Notes under the pieces: generated by a model
The model's input: the letters and a program-made list of their open reading frames with translations, nothing else
The model's database searches: none
Told to the model about the DNA's origin: nothing
From: Kocuria subflava
GTDB lineage: Bacteria; Actinomycetota; Actinomycetes; Actinomycetales; Micrococcaceae
DNA: 64,000 nt
Reading direction: 5' to 3'
Assembly (NCBI RefSeq): GCF_012163155.1
Contig: NZ_JAAVUN010000016.1
Span: 1-64,000, forward strand
Shown here: in pieces, positions 1-7,251 of the stretch
How positions within the stretch are numbered: the first letter of the stretch is position 1
Layout: each line of letters opens with the position of its first letter
Position numbers and translations under genes: made by a program

Positions 1-74
1 CCCAGACCTCACAACACACCCCTCGAGACGCCCACGCGCACACCGCTACCCATGCTCATCTGTGAAGGGCCGCT

Positions 75-539
75 TTGGTGTCAATTGTGATTGTGATTGA
101 TGATCTCTTCCATATTCACGAGAAAGGCGGGGAATACCTGGCAGTGGCTTGGGAACTGCAGCCGGCCTTTCGACTCCGGAACGTGGACTTCGGCGAATTG
201 ATCGTGTGGGCTGCGATCGGCACGGTCCTGTTGATTCCACTGGTCACCGGCCATCTGCGGGCCAACAAGTGGGCCAGGCGCCAGTCGTGGACTCTGCTGG
301 GCCTCCTGGCGCTGCTTGCGGTCTTTGCGGTGGGCGTGGACATGCTCATCATCATGATTTATTGGGATGTTCCCCGATTTGTGATCCGTCTGCTGGCATT
401 GACTGAGACCGCAGGTGAGATCGTGCCCATGGCGTTGTATCTGACCTTTGTCATCAAGCTCGCCCTCATGCCCGACCAGCCCATATTCAAACGCCGTTCC
501 CCGGCTGGAGAGCGGGGCAGTGTGGGTGCACAGACCTAA
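75..539 (+). CDS. Membrane protein, probably N-terminally truncated
   Basis: A 154-residue reading frame from a TTG. It opens with a hydrophobic stretch and a DDLFHIHEK motif, followed by three predicted membrane segments at about residues 39-58, 71-95 and 105-130. I do not recognise a named family. The DDLF-x-IHE motif with helices after it resembles the C-terminal part of larger actinobacterial membrane proteins that have further helices before the motif. Here the frame is closed by a TGA at 63-65, so a 5' truncation or decay is likely. No clear ribosome binding site precedes the TTG. It converges on mgtE, and the stop codons overlap. Confidence 0.45.
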   Translation: MVSIVIVIDDLFHIHEKGGEYLAVAWELQPAFRLRNVDFGELIVWAAIGTVLLIPLVTGHLRANKWARRQSWTLLGLLALLAVFAVGVDMLIIMIYWDVPRFVIRLLALTETAGEIVPMALYLTFVIKLALMPDQPIFKRRSPAGERGSVGAQT

Positions 540-1876
540 AGTCCCAGCAGCGCAATGGCCACCGTGAAGTACACCAACAAGCCGGTGGCGTCACAGAACG
601 TGGAGATGAACGGTGTGGAGCACACCGCCGGATCCACCTTGCAAGCGCGTGCCACCAGGGGAATGACCCCGCCCACAGTTGCAGCAATGGGGCAGTTGAG
701 CATCAGGGTCACAGCTATCACTGCGCCGATGTCCATGCCGTAAACGGCGGAGGTGATGGCAAAAGCCAGAACCGCCAGAATGGCGCCCAGCAGAATGCCT
801 GCCCGAACTTCCTTGAGCGCGACCTTCCACACGTCGCCTGTTCCGACGTCACCCACGGCAACGGCGCGGGTGACCGTGGTGGCCGCCTGGGCGCCCGTGT
901 TGCCACCGATACCGATCAACAACGGAATAAACAAGGCCAGGGCGACCCGCTGGGAGAGGGTGTCCTCAAAGAGTTCAAGGACCTGCACCGTCAGTGCCGC
1001 TGAGATGGCCAGGACCAGCAGCCACACCACGCGGGCACGGGCGATGGTGCGCACGGAGGTCAGCAGGTAGGGGCGGCGCAGAGGCTCGCTGGCTCCCGCA
1101 CGAGCTTGGTCCTCGGCCACGGCATTGCGGTCGATTCGGGCGGCATCGGCAATGGGCAGCACGCCCACCAGGCGTTGCTCACTGTCCACCACAGGCAGCA
1201 GGAGGTCGCCGTCGTCGAGCTGCCGCCGGGCCACGTGCTCGGCGTCCTGATCGGTGAAGGCGAAATCGGGATGGTCGTCCATGACGGTCTCGACCAAGGC
1301 CTCTGGCTGCGCGGAGAGGAGGTCGGCCAGTTCCACCACACCCACCAGTTTGCGATCCGATGCGATCACCGGCAGCCGGCAGGCCATCTCCGTGTCCGTG
1401 GCACCTGGACGGATCTTCTCAAGAATGCCGGCCGCACTTTCACCCGGGGAGCAACGCACGGGGGCTGGGGACATGCGCCGCCCCACGGACTGCGGGGTGT
1501 ACCCCAGCAGCGTGTTGGCGGCCTCCATGTCCTCGGCTTCAAAGGCATCCACCAAGCGCTTGGCCACCTTGGCGGGAACCTCGTCCAGCAACCACGCTTT
1601 GTCCTCGGGGTCCAGGGCACCGAACACATTGGCGATCTGGGACTGCCCGAATTCAGCAACCAGTTCGGTCTGCGCACCGGAGTCGAGTTCATCGAACACG
1701 GCCACTGATTCGTTCTTGTCCAGCAGCCGGAACACAATCGCCGCCTCCGGTGTTGGCAGCGCCTCCAACAGATCGACGACGGCGCCCGTCTCCATGGGGC
1801 GCACGGTCTGGGCGAGTTCTTTGAGGTCGCGGTCTTGAATCAGGGCATGGACGTTCGCGGGAGCTACGGCAGGCAC
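536..1876 (-). CDS. mgtE: Magnesium transporter MgtE
   Basis: Mg2+ channel/transporter of the cytoplasmic membrane. The N-terminal MgtE superhelical domain covers about residues 10-110, a CBS pair about 115-240, and five membrane helices the C-terminal half, including the pore signature GIGGNTGAQAATTV. I start it at the GTG at 1876: on the minus strand a TAGACT box lies exactly 7 nt upstream, the spacing of a leaderless transcript. The result is 446 residues, normal for the family. The frame stays open upstream to 1972, but that extension would run through an intergenic palindrome and has no MgtE similarity. There is no obvious operon partner. Confidence 0.92.
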   Translation of the reverse strand: MPAVAPANVHALIQDRDLKELAQTVRPMETGAVVDLLEALPTPEAAIVFRLLDKNESVAVFDELDSGAQTELVAEFGQSQIANVFGALDPEDKAWLLDEVPAKVAKRLVDAFEAEDMEAANTLLGYTPQSVGRRMSPAPVRCSPGESAAGILEKIRPGATDTEMACRLPVIASDRKLVGVVELADLLSAQPEALVETVMDDHPDFAFTDQDAEHVARRQLDDGDLLLPVVDSEQRLVGVLPIADAARIDRNAVAEDQARAGASEPLRRPYLLTSVRTIARARVVWLLVLAISAALTVQVLELFEDTLSQRVALALFIPLLIGIGGNTGAQAATTVTRAVAVGDVGTGDVWKVALKEVRAGILLGAILAVLAFAITSAVYGMDIGAVIAVTLMLNCPIAATVGGVIPLVARACKVDPAVCSTPFISTFCDATGLLVYFTVAIALLGL

Positions 1877-1883
1877 GGCCCCG

Positions 1884-1889
1884 AGTCTA
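1884..1889 (-). promoter_or_regulatory. -10 box for leaderless mgtE
   Basis: TAGACT on the minus strand, 7 nt before the GTG at 1876. Transcription starting about 7 nt after the box would begin at the start codon. No good -35 hexamer is visible. The same arrangement precedes argS, guaB1, prfB and the internal sigR start. Confidence 0.5.
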
Positions 1890-1948
1890 GGGGACCGGCG
1901 AACTGGCGCAGAGAGGGAAAGGTTGAGAGTGCCCCCTCCGATTGGGTG

Positions 1949-2005
1949 CGAACCCTCACGGCACCACGTCATCAGGCGCTGATGACGTAGTGCCGTGAGG
2001 GTTCG
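1949..2005. repeat. Palindromic repeat, copy 1
   Basis: Near-perfect inverted repeat: arm CGAACCCTCACGGCAC continuing to ATCAG, a GCG loop, then CTGAT and the complementary arm ending in GTGAGGGTTCG. The stem is about 25 bp with one mismatch. It shares its outer AACCCTCAC and inner ATCAG/CTGAT blocks with the repeats near 11.31 and 11.92 kb, while the middle of the stem differs on both arms together. It lies just after the hydroxylase stop codon and before mgtE, so it may end the hydroxylase transcript. Confidence 0.8.
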
Positions 2006-2019
2006 TACTGTCGTGGAAC

Positions 2020-4059
2020 TCAGCGTTCGACTGTGAAGATCGCGCGGTAGAACTCCGCCAACCCATCATGGACACTCAGTGGCAGGACCGCGGCCACGTA
2101 CTGATCCGGGCGGACCACCACCACCGCACCCTCCGCTCTGATGCCTGGAGCCTGGAAGATGCTCTCGTGGGGGTGCTCGGCGTAAACCTTCTCCCAGGTG
2201 TGCAGACCGAACGGCCCGACCTTGGGCTTGAAGATCTGCGGCACCTGGTTGATGTCGATGTCGTGATGCGACCTAGGGTAGATCACGCGGAGGTCGAACA
2301 GGGCGTCCTCGTCGGCGGTGCGGCCGAAGCCTGCGGTGTGGGCCACCACCGGGGAATCGGGAGAGGTGCCCAACCAGTCACCCAGCGCGTGGGCGGCCGG
2401 GGCTGCTGCTGCCAGGTCACGGGATGCCGGATCGGGGGCTTGCGTGGTTGGCGTTGCCGGGTCACCGCCGGCCACGGCACCCTCCGGAGCGGCAACGTTG
2501 GCGGCATCAACCACGGTGGCCCCGGCGTCCAAGGGCTGCTGAGCGGCGTCGGCGAACACGTAGATCCGCCACCGTCCATCGGCCACCGCTTGGTGCCCCA
2601 GGTGTAACGGGTTGCCGTCACTCACGCGGGAAACTTGAGCGGACTTGAAGCGTTTGCCCACCGGGAATCCCGTGGCCAGGCACTGGTGTTCGGTACCGCC
2701 GGTGATCATTGAGGGCTGGTACTCGGTCATGAAGCCGGCCGGGAACTCGGCGGTTTTCACGTAGAAGTCTTCCAAGTAGGACGGGTCCTCCAAGTCCTCG
2801 GGCTTGGTGGCCATCAAGGTGGACCATTCCTTGTCAAAGTCGATCAGGTTCTTGGCGATCACCTGACGCTCACCGGAATAGGTGCGCAACAGGGATTCCG
2901 GGGAGCGGCCCACCACCACGTGCCCCAACTTCCACGCCAGGTTCCAGCCATCTTGCATGGACACGTTCATGCCCTGCCCGGCCTTGGCCGAGTGCGTGTG
3001 ACAGGCATCGCCGGTGATGAAAACCCGTGGTGTCCGGGCATCCGATCCGGAGGGGGTGTCGCCCACGTCGTCGAAAGCGTCGGTGAGCCGGTGACCCACC
3101 TCGTAGACGCTCTTCCACGCCACGCCCTTCACATCCACGGTGTAGGGGGCCATGATCTGGTTGGCGCGCTCGATGATCTGCTCAATGGTGGTGGCCCGAA
3201 CCGCGGCACTGCCTTCCAGCGGCACTTCACCCAGGTCCACGTACATGCGGAACAGGTGACCGCCTTCGCGGGGGATCAGCAGGATGGAACCGCCGGATCG
3301 GGACTGGATGGCGCACTTGGTGCGGATGTCCGGGAAGTCGGTCACGGCCAGCACGTCCATCACGTCCCAGGCGTGGTTGGCCTGATCACCGCTCAGGGTT
3401 CGGCCGATGGATGAGCGCACGCCCGATCGAGCGCCGTTGGCGCCCACCACGTACTTTGCGCGGACCGTGCGTTCCTCGCCGGTGTGGGGGCCGGCCGTGT
3501 GGCGGACGGTCACCTCAACGGGGTGTTCGCCGCGGTTGTGAACCGTCAGGTCCACGAATTCGATGCCGTAGTCCGGAGCCACACGCCCGGGGGAGAGCAT
3601 GGCGAATTCCGCAAAGTAGTCCAAGATGCGGGCCTGATTGACAATCAGATGAGGTAACTCGCTGACACCGTCCGGATCGTCCAGCGTGCGCGCCGCGTGC
3701 ACGATGTGCTCCGGGTCGGTGGGATCCGGCTTCCAAAAGTTCATTTCGGTGATGTGATAGGCCTCGTCAATCAGGCGATTGGCGAATCCAAAGGCCTGAA
3801 AGGTCTCCACGCTGCGGGCCTGAATCCCATCGGCCTGACCGATTTCCAGACGGTGCGGCCGCTTTTCGATGATGCGGGTGTTCACGCCCGGGAACTGGGC
3901 CAGCTGAGCGGCCGTCATCATTCCCGCAGGGCCGGTACCCACGATCAGCACGTCCATGACCTCCGGCAGGTCAGCCGGACGGTCGATCCCGTGGCCGGCG
4001 GCGGGCTGGATCCTGGGATCCGTGGAGACGTAGCCGTGATGGTGGAACTGCATGGTCAT
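2020..4059 (-). CDS. MobA-type FAD-dependent aromatic hydroxylase (3-hydroxybenzoate 4-monooxygenase-like)
   Basis: Class A flavoprotein monooxygenase of the phenol hydroxylase/MobA group, using NAD(P)H and O2 to hydroxylate a phenolic ring. The start at MTMQFHHHGY follows AAGGGGCG and gives 679 residues. Visible motifs are the FAD loop VLIVGTGPAGMM, LGQADGIQARSVE, and the GD motif FITGDACHTHSAKAGQGMN. The C-terminal thioredoxin-like domain ends with VVRPDQYVAAVLPL. The family DG motif is GANGARS here (codon 3436-3438), so the usual Asp is Asn. An Ala/Pro/Thr-rich insert lies at about residues 500-550. Divergence from iclR and linkage to hpa genes suggest it supplies 3,4-dihydroxyphenylacetate from a hydroxyphenylacetate, but 3-hydroxybenzoate is the family's known substrate. 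Activity is unproven. Confidence 0.82.
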   Translation of the reverse strand: MTMQFHHHGYVSTDPRIQPAAGHGIDRPADLPEVMDVLIVGTGPAGMMTAAQLAQFPGVNTRIIEKRPHRLEIGQADGIQARSVETFQAFGFANRLIDEAYHITEMNFWKPDPTDPEHIVHAARTLDDPDGVSELPHLIVNQARILDYFAEFAMLSPGRVAPDYGIEFVDLTVHNRGEHPVEVTVRHTAGPHTGEERTVRAKYVVGANGARSGVRSSIGRTLSGDQANHAWDVMDVLAVTDFPDIRTKCAIQSRSGGSILLIPREGGHLFRMYVDLGEVPLEGSAAVRATTIEQIIERANQIMAPYTVDVKGVAWKSVYEVGHRLTDAFDDVGDTPSGSDARTPRVFITGDACHTHSAKAGQGMNVSMQDGWNLAWKLGHVVVGRSPESLLRTYSGERQVIAKNLIDFDKEWSTLMATKPEDLEDPSYLEDFYVKTAEFPAGFMTEYQPSMITGGTEHQCLATGFPVGKRFKSAQVSRVSDGNPLHLGHQAVADGRWRIYVFADAAQQPLDAGATVVDAANVAAPEGAVAGGDPATPTTQAPDPASRDLAAAAPAAHALGDWLGTSPDSPVVAHTAGFGRTADEDALFDLRVIYPRSHHDIDINQVPQIFKPKVGPFGLHTWEKVYAEHPHESIFQAPGIRAEGAVVVVRPDQYVAAVLPLSVHDGLAEFYRAIFTVER

Positions 4060-4084
4060 TGCGGACGCCCCTTGCCAAAGGGTG

Positions 4085-4138
4085 TTCGATAATAGAATAT
4101 CGTTGTTGAATATCGAATTGTGAACTGGATCATATACG
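4085..4138. promoter_or_regulatory. Divergent hydroxylase/iclR control region
   Basis: This AT-rich island stands out from its GC-rich surroundings. It holds two direct copies of GAATATCG (4095-4102, 4108-4115), an inverted pair TTCGATA/TATCGAA (4085-4091, 4111-4117) and, at 4128-4138, GATCATATACG. The last 11-mer recurs at 4954-4964 before hpaG. A TTCACA...TATTCT promoter-like pair can be read on the minus strand toward the hydroxylase. These are likely binding sites for the adjacent IclR protein. Confidence 0.6.
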
Positions 4139-4195
4139 GCCCGCGTTGAAGCAACAAGGGTCTGGTCCGCGCGTGATGCGCATCGGGAGGATGTT

Positions 4196-4927
4196 GTGGA
4201 CGGCATGAAGGCAGGCGGAGGCAAGGCGGTTGTGGGGTCGCAGACACTGAGCCGCGGGATCCAGATTCTGGAGACTCTGGCCACTGCGGGTGGCCCACTG
4301 CGGACCGACGACGTCGCCGCTCACCTTGGCGTTCATCGCTCCGTTGCGTATCGGTTGATTCGTACGCTCGAAGCTCACGGCCTGGTGCAGCGCACGCCCG
4401 CCGGTGGACTGTCATTGGGCTTGGGCCTGGCTGCACTTGCGGCAGGTGTGGAGGTCGATCTGCGGGCCCTGGCAATTCCTGTCCTGCGCTCCAGTGCTGA
4501 GACTCTGGGATTGACGTGCTTCATGGCCATGCAGGACGGCGATGAAGCGGTGACCCTGGCCAGTGTTGAACCCCCGCGTGCCGTGGCGGTTGTGGCGCAG
4601 CGGCCCGGCACTCGGCATTCCCTCACTCGTGGCACCACGGGTCGGGCGATTCTTTCGCTGCTGCAGGACCGTGCGGGGGTTCAGTCCCTTGCGATCCCTG
4701 ATGAGCTAGCCACTCAAATCCAGCAGGTCCGCAGCCGGGGCTGGGCAGAAACCGCCGATGAAGTGATCCCGGGACTGCATGCCGTGGCGGTTCCGATTCA
4801 GCTGCCGGATGGTCGGGCGGCAGCGGTGGCATCACTGTCCGTGGGGGCCGATCAGCGCACTGAACTGCGGGTTCAGGTGTTGCGGGAGGCGGTTATCAAG
4901 CTCCAAGGATCCCTGCAAAAAATGTGA
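4196..4927 (+). CDS. IclR-family transcriptional regulator
   Basis: DNA-binding regulator of about 243 residues. The N-terminal winged helix (about 14-75) contains TDDVAAHLGVHRSVAYRLI, and the C-terminal effector domain (about 85-240) contains the typical RGTTGRAIL segment. The GTG start has GGGAGG five bases upstream; an ATG three codons later is possible. It sits between the divergent hydroxylase and hpaG, so it is probably the specific regulator of this catabolic cluster. Its own upstream region and the hpaG leader share GATCATATACG, a candidate operator. Whether it activates or represses cannot be told from sequence. Confidence 0.88.
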   Translation: MDGMKAGGGKAVVGSQTLSRGIQILETLATAGGPLRTDDVAAHLGVHRSVAYRLIRTLEAHGLVQRTPAGGLSLGLGLAALAAGVEVDLRALAIPVLRSSAETLGLTCFMAMQDGDEAVTLASVEPPRAVAVVAQRPGTRHSLTRGTTGRAILSLLQDRAGVQSLAIPDELATQIQQVRSRGWAETADEVIPGLHAVAVPIQLPDGRAAAVASLSVGADQRTELRVQVLREAVIKLQGSLQKM

Positions 4928-4953
4928 GGCACGCTACTTGTTGGCCGGAATCC

Positions 4954-4967
4954 GATCATATACGATC
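4954..4967. promoter_or_regulatory. Candidate operator before hpaG
   Basis: GATCATATACGATC is an imperfect dyad (GATC-N-TATA-N-GATC) located about 50 bp before the hpaG start. Its first 11 bases are identical to 4128-4138 in the hydroxylase/iclR intergenic region. The shared word flanking both ends of iclR makes it the best operator candidate in the cluster. Confidence 0.6.
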
Positions 4968-5018
4968 CGATTTCAGAAGCTGACTCAAGCCTCATCCGTC
5001 AATCAGAAGAGGCGCATC

Positions 5019-6554
5019 ATGGCTGAGACACCGGCACCCGTGACCCCCGGCAAGGTGATTGCGGTTCATGTGGCCTATGAATCCCGCGCCGCACAGCGCG
5101 GCCGCCGTCCTTCCCAGCCGTCCTACTTCTTGAAGACCACCAGCTCCGTGACCGGCTCCCGTTCCGGCGTGGTACGCCCGGAGGGAACCGAGCTGTTGGC
5201 GTTTGAAGGGGAGATTGCCCTGGTGATCGGCACGCCGGCACGTCGCGTCAGCGTGGATCAGGCCTGGAGCCACGTGTCCCACGTGACGGGATCCAATGAC
5301 CTTGGTATTTACGCCTACCGCGCACCGGACAAGGGCTCCAACCTCCGGTCCAAGGGCAGGGACGGCTACACGCCGATTGGCCCGGAACTCATTGACGCTC
5401 GCGCGGTGGAGCCCGAGCAGCTGCGTATCCGCACCTGGGTCAACGGAAGCCTGGTCCAAGAGGACACCACGGGACCGGACCGCCTGATCTTCCCGCTGGC
5501 GCAGTTTGTTGCAGATCTCTCTCAGCACATGACCCTGGAGACCGGTGACGTGATCCTTACGGGGACACCTGCAGGATCCTCGGTGATCGCCCCGGGCGAC
5601 GTCGTGGAGGTGGAAGGGGACGCCCCCGCAGCCAAGGGTGCTCCGAGTTCGGGGCGGCTGGTGACCACTGTTGTGGAAGGTCCCGGCGATTTCGATCCAG
5701 ACATGGGCACGCTTCCGCACGTGGATGACGCCCAGCGGGAGGATGCCTGGGGGTCCCGGCAGGCAGCAGGTCTGGCGGAAGACCCCAACGCGTTGCCGGA
5801 GATCTTGCGTGCCCAGCTCATGGCCGCACCCACCGCGGGGATTTCGGCTCAGTTGCGCAAACGCGGACTCAACCAGGTGGTCATTGAAGGCGTCCACCCA
5901 GCCCTGCCCGGCACCAAGATGGTGGGTGTGGCCAAGACCCTGCGGTTCCTGCCCGGCCGCGAGGACCTGTTCACAACTCACGGCGGTGGCTACAACGCTC
6001 AGAAACGGGCGTTTGAAGCCGTGCGCCCCGGAGAAGTCCTGGTGATCGAGGCCCGCAATGAGCCGGGTTCCGGAACCCTGGGGGACATCTTGGCCCTGCG
6101 TGCCCACCACAACGGTGCTGCCGGGGTGGTCACGGACGGTGGCGTGCGGGACAGCGCGGCCGTCACGGAGATCGGCCTGCCCGTATTTTCTCGGACCAGC
6201 CACCCAGCCGTGCTGGGCCGCAACCACGTCCCGTGGGAGTCGGACATCGCCATTGGCTGCGGCAATACCACCGTGATCCCGGGGGACGTGATCGTGGGCG
6301 ACGACGACGACGGCGTCGTCGTGATTCCGCGGGCACTGGCCCAAGAAGTGGCCGAGGAGGCGTTGACCAAGGATCACGAGGACTCGTGGGTGTTCGACCG
6401 CGTTGCCGAAGGCCACCCGGTGGACAACCTGTTCCCGCCGGCGGGTCAGTGGAAGCAGAAGTTCCAGGAGTGGTTGGCCCAGAACCCGGTACCTGAGCCC
6501 TCAGCGCAGGGAACTCAGGGAGCACAGGGAACACAGTCGGAAGGGCAGGACTGA
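5019..6554 (+). CDS. hpaG: HpaG-like FAH-family decarboxylase/isomerase fused to an RraA-like domain
   Basis: Two-domain enzyme, 511 residues from the ATG after AGAAGAGGCG. Residues about 60-235 form a fumarylacetoacetate-hydrolase fold with metal-binding EGEIALVIG and the NDLGIYAYR...KGRDGYTPIGP segment, as in the 5-oxopent-3-ene-1,2,5-tricarboxylate decarboxylase/HHDD isomerase HpaG. Residues about 275-475 form an RraA/HMG-aldolase-like domain with LGDILALRAHHNGAAGVV and DGGVRDS. The classical enterobacterial HpaG has two FAH domains, so one half is replaced here by a different fold that in other proteins performs retro-aldol or decarboxylation chemistry. The C-terminus is a short Gln/Gly-rich tail. 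It is first in the hpaG-gntR-hpaE-hpaD-hpaH-hpaI series, with one base between its stop and gntR. Confidence 0.85.
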   Translation: MAETPAPVTPGKVIAVHVAYESRAAQRGRRPSQPSYFLKTTSSVTGSRSGVVRPEGTELLAFEGEIALVIGTPARRVSVDQAWSHVSHVTGSNDLGIYAYRAPDKGSNLRSKGRDGYTPIGPELIDARAVEPEQLRIRTWVNGSLVQEDTTGPDRLIFPLAQFVADLSQHMTLETGDVILTGTPAGSSVIAPGDVVEVEGDAPAAKGAPSSGRLVTTVVEGPGDFDPDMGTLPHVDDAQREDAWGSRQAAGLAEDPNALPEILRAQLMAAPTAGISAQLRKRGLNQVVIEGVHPALPGTKMVGVAKTLRFLPGREDLFTTHGGGYNAQKRAFEAVRPGEVLVIEARNEPGSGTLGDILALRAHHNGAAGVVTDGGVRDSAAVTEIGLPVFSRTSHPAVLGRNHVPWESDIAIGCGNTTVIPGDVIVGDDDDGVVVIPRALAQEVAEEALTKDHEDSWVFDRVAEGHPVDNLFPPAGQWKQKFQEWLAQNPVPEPSAQGTQGAQGTQSEGQD

Positions 6555-6555
6555 G

Positions 6556-7251
6556 ATGACCACCGCTGTCTCTGCCTCCGGCACACCTGTACCCGCCGCC
6601 AACCTGAGCAAGGCCCAGACCGCCTATCACTGGATCAAGGAGCGGATCTCCACGCAGGAGTACGCCCCGGGATACCGGCTGGTGTTGAGCACTATCGCCA
6701 CGGATCTTGAGATGAGCGTGGTTCCGGTCCGGGAGGCCATCCGCCAGCTGGAAGCCGAGGGTCTTGTGACGTTCACCCGCAACGTGGGCGCGCACGTGTC
6801 CATGGTGGACGGTTCCCGGTACCGCGCCTCCATGGAAACTCTGGGTGTGCTGGAAGGGGCTGCCACGGCCATGGCCGCGCCGCACATCGATCCTGAAGAT
6901 CTGGAGAAGGCCAGGGAGCTCAATGCACGGATGGAGGCATCCCTGACGGATTTTGATCCCCACACCTTCACGGAAACCAATCACCAGTTCCACCGCGTGC
7001 TCTTCGACCGTTGCCCCAATGAACGCCTCAATGAACTGGTCAACGCCGAGTGGGAACGCCTGGGTCATCTGCGGGACTCCACGTTCACGTTTGTCCCGGA
7101 CCGCGCCCGCGAATCAGTCCAGGAGCACACCCGAATTCTGGAGCTGATCGAATCCGGAGCACCCGCGCACCAGATCGAACAAGCCGCCCGGGAACACCGC
7201 ACCAGCACTTTGCGCAGCTACCTGCAAGCACAGGAGGACAGCCATGACTGA
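6556..7251 (+). CDS. GntR-family (FadR/FCD) regulator
   Basis: 231-residue regulator. It has an N-terminal winged helix (about 20-85: ERISTQEYAPGYRL, then MSVVPVREAIRQLEAEGLV) and a C-terminal all-helical FCD ligand domain (about 95-220) with ETNHQFHRVLF and the EHRTSTLRSYL end helix. The frame is open far upstream into hpaG. The ATG directly after the hpaG stop, preceded by GGAAGGGCAGGA, is the natural start. Its 3' end overlaps hpaE by 8 nt, so the genes are translationally coupled. A second regulator inside the catabolic operon implies feedback control; its ligand is unknown. Confidence 0.9.
   Translation: MTTAVSASGTPVPAANLSKAQTAYHWIKERISTQEYAPGYRLVLSTIATDLEMSVVPVREAIRQLEAEGLVTFTRNVGAHVSMVDGSRYRASMETLGVLEGAATAMAAPHIDPEDLEKARELNARMEASLTDFDPHTFTETNHQFHRVLFDRCPNERLNELVNAEWERLGHLRDSTFTFVPDRARESVQEHTRILELIESGAPAHQIEQAAREHRTSTLRSYLQAQEDSHD

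Noticed and set aside
4992-6416. 474-codon open frame opposite hpaG
   Set aside because: Antisense shadow of hpaG in GC-rich DNA, without start signals.
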